Positions 14,896 to 19,164 of a stretch of 19,164 nucleotides of DNA are shown here, in pieces. The stretch's first letter is position 1, and each line of letters opens with the position of its first letter. The stretch lies in the NCBI GenBank assembly GCA_964567295.1, contig CAZMLU010000031.1:1-19164 (forward strand), in the 5' to 3' direction. The notes below the pieces were generated by a model. It did no database searches and had not been told where the DNA came from. It saw only the letters and a program-made list of their open reading frames with translations. The translations under genes were made by a program, and so were the position numbers. This DNA is from SLJK01 sp964567295. Lineage in GTDB: Bacteria; Bacillota; Dethiobacteria; DTU022; UBA8154.

Positions 14896-16842
14896 TCACC
14901 TTTTTTTTGCAGAAATTTCGTGCTGCACCTGTTTTATAAACGTATTCAATGAGTGTGGTCCAAGATCTCCCTTTTCACGACTACGGACTGCCACCTCTTG
15001 TGAATCCATCTCCCGGTCCCCCACTACAAGCATGTAAGGCACTTTTTGCATCTGCGCCTCTCTAATCTTATACCCAACTTTTTCGCTTCTAGTATCAATT
15101 TCGACCCTTACCTTATGTGAATTGAATTTATCATATACTTCCAAGGCATAAGAATGCTGTCTATCGGTTATAGGAATAACCATCACCTGTACGGGAGCAA
15201 GCCAGAGTGGGAAAGCTCCAGCATAATGTTCAATTAACAGTGCAAAGAAACGCTCCATCGCTCCGTATACTACCCTGTGAATCATGGCCGGGCGGTGTTT
15301 CTGTCCATCAGCACCAATATAAGTAAGGTCAAAATTCTCAGGCATCTGGAAATCCAGCTGGATAGTCCCACACTGCCAGGTCCGACCAAGAGAATCTTCC
15401 AAATGAAAGTCTATCTTAGGGCCATAAAAAGCTCCATCTCCTTCGTTTATTTTGTATTCTATTCCTCTGTTGTTCAATACATTTTGAAGGGCTTCTGTAG
15501 CTTTTTCCCACATTTCGGGAGCACCCATAGATTTCTTCGGCTTTGTGCTGAGTTCAACGTGATAATTAAAGCCGAACACATCATAAAATTTATCAACCAA
15601 TTCCATAACCCCTTCAACTTCTGATTCGATCTGTTCAGGAAGCATAAAGATGTGAGCATCGTCCTGTGTAAAGCTTCTCACCCGCATCAGTCCATGCAAA
15701 GTGCCTGATTTCTCGTGGCGATGAACAAGACCCATCTCTGCCAGCCGAAGTGGAAAATCACGGTAGCTGTGCATGCCCATCTTATAAATAAGCATAGAAC
15801 CAGGACAGTTCATCGGTTTGATTGCATAATCCTGCTCGTCTATACGGGTAAAGTACATATTTTCCTGGTAATGATCCCAGTGTCCTGACTGCTCCCAAAG
15901 CTCTTTATTCATAATAATTGGTGTCTCCACTTCTTGGTAGCCAGACCTGCGATGTTCCTCTCTCCAAAAACCTTCCAATTCGCGACGCACTACGATTCCT
16001 TTAGGGTGATAGAAAGGAAACCCAGGTCCTTCATCATGAAAGCTAAAGAGATCTAGTTCTCTTCCAAGTTTGCGGTGGTCTCTTTTACGTGCTTCTTCCA
16101 ATCGGAACAAATATTCTTCCAGCATTTTTTTCTTAGGAAAAGCAGTGCCGTAAATGCGCTGGAGCATCGGTCGTTTTTCATCACCTCTCCAGTATGCACC
16201 TGCAATATTAAGCAGTTTCACAGTTTTGAGTCTCCCGGTAGAAGGAAGATGTGGGCCGGCACATAGATCTATAAACTCTCCCTGCTGATAACAAGTTATT
16301 ATTTCCTGATCATCCAAATCCTCGATAAGTTCAAGTTTATAAGTCTCATCCATTTCGTCAAAAAGCTTTTTTGCTTCCTCACGACTCATTTCAAGTCTTT
16401 CCAGGGGCAAGTCTTCTTTAATAATTGAGTGCATATCATCCTCAAGTTTTTCAAGTTCTTCAGGGCTTAAAGGTTCATCAAATTCAAAGTCATAATAGAA
16501 GCCATCAGTGATGGCAGGCCCAATTCCTAGCTTGACATTGCTGTATCTCCTTTTTACAGCCTGGGCCATAACATGACTTGCAGTATGTCGTAATGCTTCT
16601 GCACCCTCGTGGTCTTCAAAGGTTAGGAATTGTAATTCTCCGCTCCTGTATAGAGGGGTATGAAGGTCTATTACATCTCCATCTAACTTGGCAGCTAGGG
16701 CTTCTTTTCTTAGTCTGCCTTCCATCCCTTCCAACAACTTCAGGGCTAAAGTGCCGGCAGGAACTTCCTTCACTCCCAGACCTTTGACCACAATCTTTAT
16801 ATGATCAGTTGAACTATCCACCAACCGTTCTTTCATCGCCAA
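14896..16842 (-). CDS. thrS: Threonine--tRNA ligase
   Basis: A 648-aa class II synthetase that charges tRNA-Thr. Domains in order are TGS (about 14-76), the N2 editing domain with HTASH (86-90) and CAGPH (194-198), the catalytic core, and the HGTP anticodon-binding domain (about 545-645). The zinc ligands of the active site are visible: Cys346 (PMNCPG), His397 (DDAHIF) and His522 (MIHR). Motif 2 is RHEKSGTLHGLMRVR and motif 3 is VVYGAMERFFALLIEHY. The start is either TTG at 16842 (AAAGGGGG 5 nt upstream) or ATG two codons later at 16836 (11 nt); I keep the TTG. The predicted 5' UTR is only about 17 nt, leaving no room for a T-box. Confidence 0.97.
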   Translation of the reverse strand: MAMKERLVDSSTDHIKIVVKGLGVKEVPAGTLALKLLEGMEGRLRKEALAAKLDGDVIDLHTPLYRSGELQFLTFEDHEGAEALRHTASHVMAQAVKRRYSNVKLGIGPAITDGFYYDFEFDEPLSPEELEKLEDDMHSIIKEDLPLERLEMSREEAKKLFDEMDETYKLELIEDLDDQEIITCYQQGEFIDLCAGPHLPSTGRLKTVKLLNIAGAYWRGDEKRPMLQRIYGTAFPKKKMLEEYLFRLEEARKRDHRKLGRELDLFSFHDEGPGFPFYHPKGIVVRRELEGFWREEHRRSGYQEVETPIIMNKELWEQSGHWDHYQENMYFTRIDEQDYAIKPMNCPGSMLIYKMGMHSYRDFPLRLAEMGLVHRHEKSGTLHGLMRVRSFTQDDAHIFMLPEQIESEVEGVMELVDKFYDVFGFNYHVELSTKPKKSMGAPEMWEKATEALQNVLNNRGIEYKINEGDGAFYGPKIDFHLEDSLGRTWQCGTIQLDFQMPENFDLTYIGADGQKHRPAMIHRVVYGAMERFFALLIEHYAGAFPLWLAPVQVMVIPITDRQHSYALEVYDKFNSHKVRVEIDTRSEKVGYKIREAQMQKVPYMLVVGDREMDSQEVAVRSREKGDLGPHSLNTFIKQVQHEISAKKR

Positions 16843-16865
16843 ATATGCCCCCTTTCTTCCATTAA

Positions 16866-16894
16866 ATCATAATTCTTAGGAGAGATACTGTCAA
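16866..16894 (-). promoter_or_regulatory. Promoter of thrS
   Basis: A perfect TTGACA (16894-16889), a 17-bp spacer and TATGAT (16871-16866) on the minus strand. The predicted start is near 16859, just before the ribosome site. Confidence 0.85.
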
Positions 16895-16905
16895 GGATAA
16901 TACAT

Positions 16906-16930
16906 AAAAACCCCCGCCAAAAGCAAGGGG
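16906..16930 (-). terminator. Terminator after tRNA-Val
   Basis: On the minus strand CCCCTTGC pairs with GCGGGGG (one bulge) around TTTTG and is followed by TTTTTA. It lies 12 bp after the tRNA-Val CCA end and before the thrS promoter, so the two are separate transcripts. Confidence 0.8.
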
Positions 16931-16942
16931 TAAATTCATAAA

Positions 16943-17017
16943 TGGTGGGTCCTGTGTGGATCGAACACACGGCCTCTTCCGTGTCAAGGAAGCGCTCTCC
17001 CACTGAGCTAAGGACCC
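16943..17017 (-). tRNA. tRNA-Val (GAC)
   Basis: A 75-nt cloverleaf. Acceptor GGGTCCT pairs with AGGACCC, the anticodon stem CTTCC/GGAAG encloses TTGACAC with anticodon GAC, the T arm carries GTTCGATC, and CCA is encoded. It stands alone with its own promoter and terminator. Confidence 0.96.
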
Positions 17018-17033
17018 TTTAATGTTTGAATTA

Positions 17034-17062
17034 ATTTTAGCAGACGCTCTATGAAATTGCAA
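17034..17062 (-). promoter_or_regulatory. Promoter of tRNA-Val
   Basis: TTGCAA (17062-17057), a 17-bp spacer and TAAAAT (17039-17034) on the minus strand, placing the start about 10 nt before the tRNA 5' end. Confidence 0.7.
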
Positions 17063-17162
17063 GCATATTTTCAAAGTATCAATTATAGAAGAAAGTGTGT
17101 AGCTGTCTTTCATTATAAGTATAAACTAAGGACAATAGCCTCCGGTATTATCAAGATATAAA

Positions 17163-17198
17163 TAAGGGAGGGCAACAAAAAACGGTAGCCCTCCCTTA
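17163..17198 (-). terminator. Probable terminator after the universal stress protein gene
   Basis: TAAGGGAGGGC and GCCCTCCCTTA form a perfect 11-bp stem with a 14-nt loop, followed on the minus strand by TTTATATC, a weak U-tract. It lies about 95 bp after the usp stop. Between them, at 17237-17256, is a second hairpin (CACAGCA/TGCTGTG, loop of 6) without a U-run. Confidence 0.6.
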
Positions 17199-17293
17199 AA
17201 AATCATCTTCCGTGCGAACTATCGAGAGTCCACATTCACAGCATTGGATTGCTGTGTCTTATCTCTTTGACTTATATTTCATTCGTTTTTTCA

Positions 17294-17728
17294 TTACTTA
17301 ACAATCAATACACTGGAGTCAACTTCTTGCGCAATGGCATTACTAACACTTCCCAAAAGTAATTTTTTAAATCCTCCCAGACCTCTACTTCCCACCACCA
17401 CTACATCATACTTTCCGTCTTTAGCCACCTCAATGATTGTAGTTGCGACATGTCCTTCTTTCAGCATCGTGCTTACTTTAAGATTTTTTTCCTTAAAGAA
17501 TCTTTCTGCATCAGCTAAAATTTTTTCCCCTTCTTCTTTGCTTTGCTCATGTACCCGCTTTATCATTTCTTCTGTAAAATATGCCTCACCTACTCCAACC
17601 AAAGTATCGATGTGATAGACATAAATTACGGTTATTTCCACATCAGTTAGCCCTGCTGCTAATTTTGAGGCTTTTTCGATTGCTTTAAAGCTTTGCTCTG
17701 ACCCATCAGAACAAACTAAAAATTTCAT
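17294..17728 (-). CDS. Universal stress protein (UspA family)
   Basis: A 144-aa cytoplasmic protein with the UspA alpha/beta fold. The N-terminus MKFLVCSDGSEQSFKAIEKA is the usual first strand and helix. The ATP-binding signature G-x2-G-x9-G-S is intact (GSRGLGGFKKLLLGS), and the protein ends in the typical SSVLIVK strand, so it probably binds ATP. The cellular role cannot be named; family members respond to stress or starvation. I place the start at ATG 17728, with GGGGAG 7 nt upstream. A TTG six codons earlier overlaps that ribosome site. It is 93 bp downstream of spoVS on the same strand. Confidence 0.93.
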   Translation of the reverse strand: MKFLVCSDGSEQSFKAIEKASKLAAGLTDVEITVIYVYHIDTLVGVGEAYFTEEMIKRVHEQSKEEGEKILADAERFFKEKNLKVSTMLKEGHVATTIIEVAKDGKYDVVVVGSRGLGGFKKLLLGSVSNAIAQEVDSSVLIVK

Positions 17729-17821
17729 CACTTTTCTCCCCAACAATATAATTACTACAATTTTTTAAGAGGCTGTTCTCGCGAACACTTTTGCATGCTG
17801 TTTTCCTGCATATTAGTGCTG

Positions 17822-18082
17822 CTACCGCGGCCCTACCAGCAACTTTATAGCGGTTCTTTCTTCACCGTCGATCTGGATATCAATAAAAGCAGGAATACAA
17901 ACAAGATCCATTCCGCTAGGAGCTACAAAACCTCTTGCGATAGCAACTGCTTTTACTGCCTGATTTAGGGCCCCTGCTCCAATTGTTTGGATCTCGGCTT
18001 TGCCCTGTTCACGTAATGCTCCTGCTAAAGCGCCAGCTACAGAATTCGGATTAGACTTTGCCGAAACTTTTAATATTTCCAT
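17822..18082 (-). CDS. spoVS: Stage V sporulation protein S
   Basis: An 86-aa member of the SpoVS family, small Alba-like proteins needed for normal coat and septum stages of sporulation in Bacillus. The sequence MEILKVSAKSNPNSVAGALA, with IGAGALNQAVKAVAIARGFV and PAFIDIQIDGEERTAIKL, is nearly identical to known SpoVS from memory. Full length. AAGGAGG lies 12 nt before the ATG, a rather long spacing, but conservation fixes this start. In Bacillus it is SigH-controlled; I looked for a SigH site upstream and found none I trust. Its presence supports an endospore-forming lineage, though related proteins also occur in non-spore-formers. Confidence 0.97.
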   Translation of the reverse strand: MEILKVSAKSNPNSVAGALAGALREQGKAEIQTIGAGALNQAVKAVAIARGFVAPSGMDLVCIPAFIDIQIDGEERTAIKLLVGPR

Positions 18083-18309
18083 TGCCGTGAATTTCCTCCT
18101 TAAAGTTTGATAAAATAATTGCCTGAAATAGAACCAAGTCCTTTTTTAGATCCCTACTTTGGAAATTATTTATTACCGTTATCATATACCCAACCTGGAC
18201 AAACCAGAACCAAAAAGTTGGATTTCACTTTGACCCCTTTAAAAAGACAACAAAATCGTATTCAAGCGAACACTTGAAAAATTCCTACCAACTTTACCTT
18301 TTCCGAAAT
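18083..18309 (-). other. spoVS upstream region with two imperfect hairpins
   Basis: No gene is visible. On the minus strand, TTCAAG/CTTGAA at 18261-18278 flanks TGTTCG and is followed by a T-rich stretch. It may be a weak terminator for asp23. A second structure at 18190-18221 nests CTGG/CCAG inside CCAAC/GTTGG. No clear sigma-A promoter for spoVS was found. Confidence 0.4.
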
Positions 18310-18705
18310 TTACTTTTCCTCTTCAGTTTCTTCCTCTTCTTTGGCAAGGCTTAATCCCTGTACATGAACATTTACCGCAGTAACCTTAAGGCCAATAGTT
18401 TCTTCAACAACTTTTTTAACTTTCTCCTGTATTGCTTTCGAAACTTTTGAAACAATAGAACCGTATTTAATAATAATATAAATATCAATAACGGCTTCTT
18501 CTTCTGTCATATCGACCTTAACACCACTTGTAAGGTTTTTCCTGCCTAACTTTTGAGCCATACCTTCTACAACCCCACCACTCATGCTGGCTACCCCATC
18601 TACTTCAATGGCTGCTAACCCCGCAGATATTGCCAAAACCTCATCAGCAATGTAAATGGTACCAAGTTTTGAAGACGTAATTTTAAAATTTTTTTCTTCA
18701 GCCAT
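18310..18705 (-). CDS. Asp23/Gls24 family envelope stress protein
   Basis: A 131-aa protein of the Asp23/Gls24 (DUF322) family, membrane-associated or cytoplasmic proteins linked to cell-envelope stress in Gram-positives. The core pattern is visible: GTIYIADEVLAISAGLAAIEV, DGVASMSGG, a central GVKVDMTEEEAVIDIYIIIKYG, and the C-terminal VTAVNVHVQGL. An acidic tail (KEEEETEEEK) follows. No signal peptide or membrane segment. AGGGAGG lies 8 nt before the ATG. It has its own promoter and sits upstream of spoVS. Clostridia often carry more than one paralogue, so I give no gene symbol. Confidence 0.93.
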   Translation of the reverse strand: MAEEKNFKITSSKLGTIYIADEVLAISAGLAAIEVDGVASMSGGVVEGMAQKLGRKNLTSGVKVDMTEEEAVIDIYIIIKYGSIVSKVSKAIQEKVKKVVEETIGLKVTAVNVHVQGLSLAKEEEETEEEK

Positions 18706-18744
18706 GCTTTCTGCCTCCCTTTAAGACAAGTTTTATTGTAGTTA

Positions 18745-18773
18745 ATAATATCATAAATATTCAGTTATTACAA
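18745..18773 (-). promoter_or_regulatory. Promoter of asp23-family gene
   Basis: TTGTAA (18773-18768), a 17-bp spacer and TATTAT (18750-18745) on the minus strand, about 40 bp before the ATG and just after the tRNA cluster terminator. Confidence 0.65.
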
Positions 18774-18789
18774 TCAATATTTTTCTGAA

Positions 18790-18815
18790 CATAAAAGAAA
18801 CCGCTCAAAAGCGGT
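18790..18815 (-). terminator. Terminator of the tRNA cluster
   Basis: ACCGCT pairs with AGCGGT across a TTTG loop on the minus strand, followed by TTCTTTTATG. It lies 31 bp after the tRNA-Leu CCA end. Confidence 0.82.
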
Positions 18816-18845
18816 CACTTAAAAAGCTGTAAAGCTAATTGTATT

Positions 18846-18936
18846 TGGTGCCGGAGACCGGACTTGAACCGGTACGGGCAATTAATTACCCGAGGGATTT
18901 TAAGTCCCTTGCGTCTGCCAGTTCCGCCACTCCGGC
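18846..18936 (-). tRNA. tRNA-Leu (TAA)
   Basis: A 91-nt class II tRNA. Acceptor GCCGGAG pairs with CTCCGGC, the anticodon stem AGGGA/TCCCT encloses CTTAAAA with anticodon TAA, and a long variable arm (CGGGTAATTAATTGCCCG) identifies leucine. CCA is encoded. It is the last tRNA of the cluster. Confidence 0.96.
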
Positions 18937-18942
18937 AAAAAA

Positions 18943-19016
18943 TGGAGGCGACACCCGGATTCGAACCGGGGGTGGAGGATTTGCAGTCCTCTGCCTTGCC
19001 ACTTGGCTATGTCGCC
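18943..19016 (-). tRNA. tRNA-Cys (GCA)
   Basis: A 74-nt cloverleaf. Acceptor GGCGACA pairs with TGTCGCC, the anticodon loop CTGCAAA has anticodon GCA, the T loop is GTTCGAATC, discriminator T is followed by encoded CCA. Confidence 0.96.
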
Positions 19017-19023
19017 ATATAAA

Positions 19024-19098
19024 TGGAGCGGAAGACGGGATTCGAACCCGCGACTTTCGCCTTGGCAAGGCGATGCTCTACCACTGAGCCACTTCCGC
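19024..19098 (-). tRNA. tRNA-Gly (GCC)
   Basis: A 75-nt cloverleaf. Acceptor GCGGAAG pairs with CTTCCGC, the anticodon stem TCGCC/GGCGA encloses TTGCCAA with anticodon GCC, and discriminator T is followed by encoded CCA. Confidence 0.96.
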
Positions 19099-19105
19099 TT
19101 AACGA

Positions 19106-19164
<59 letters not shown>

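Noticed and set aside
16862..17113. 83-codon minus-strand ORF over tRNA-Val
   Set aside because: It runs through the tRNA, its promoter and terminator; no ribosome site and no plausible product.
17774..17787. LexA/SOS box upstream of the usp gene
   Set aside because: The Gram-positive SOS box is GAAC-N4-GTTC; here the arms are in the opposite order (GTTC-N4-GAAC).
18839..19087. 82-codon ORF on plus and 60-codon ORF on minus across the tRNA cluster
   Set aside because: They are readings of the tRNA genes themselves; the peptide strings (such as TGLEPVRA, AGVAELADARDLKS) are well-known tRNA translation artefacts.

Overview
The window looks like chromosomal core sequence from an endospore-forming, Clostridia-like member of the Bacillota. 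The main reasons are spoVS, Asp23/Gls24, CvpA, ZapA and MutS2, a tRNA-Phe-type T-box upstream of pheST, strong AGGAGG-type ribosome sites, TTG/GTG starts, CCA encoded in the tRNA genes, and moderately AT-rich intergenic DNA. I cannot assign a genus from sequence alone. I saw no phage, transposon, CRISPR or defence genes.

Layout. (1) 1-333 is the 5' third of a 16S rRNA gene on the minus strand. It is preceded by a leader with a boxA site and by three tandem sigma-A-type promoters spaced exactly 110 bp apart. (2) 1011-3809 is the only plus-strand protein gene, a bifunctional class A penicillin-binding protein with a fibronectin-like domain and a poly-Glu tail. It ends at a hairpin shared with the convergent mutS2. 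(3) 12611 down to 3932 reads as one long minus-strand block: promoter, a 29-codon YqzL-like gene, a Phe T-box, pheS, pheT, a DUF2889-like protein, zapA, cvpA, a 3-methyladenine DNA glycosylase gene and mutS2. (4) 13432-12662 is a TrmH/SpoU-type RNA methyltransferase. (5) 14885-13496 is the infC-rpmI-rplT operon with its own promoter, an attenuator hairpin and an AUU start for infC. (6) 16894-14896 is thrS with its own promoter and almost no leader. (7) tRNA-Val(GAC) has its own promoter and terminator. (8) 18773-17294 holds asp23, spoVS and a universal stress protein gene. (9) 19164-18846 is a tRNA cluster: Phe (cut by the window end), Gly, Cys and Leu, with a terminator.

How it fits together. 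Most of the window serves translation: rRNA, tRNAs, two aminoacyl-tRNA synthetases, IF3, L35, L20 and an RNA methyltransferase. Division and envelope functions (ZapA, PBP1A, Asp23), DNA maintenance (glycosylase, MutS2) and sporulation (SpoVS) are interleaved. The T-box upstream of pheS has specifier TTC and acceptor-binding bases TGGT. These match the GAA anticodon and ACCA end of the tRNA-Phe at the right edge of the same window.

I do not see a clearly new multi-gene system. The items most worth a second look are the YqzL-like micro-gene between the promoter and the T-box, the DUF2889-like protein that seems internally duplicated, the exact 110-bp rRNA promoter array, and the Cys/His repeats plus hexamer-encoded acidic tail of the penicillin-binding protein.
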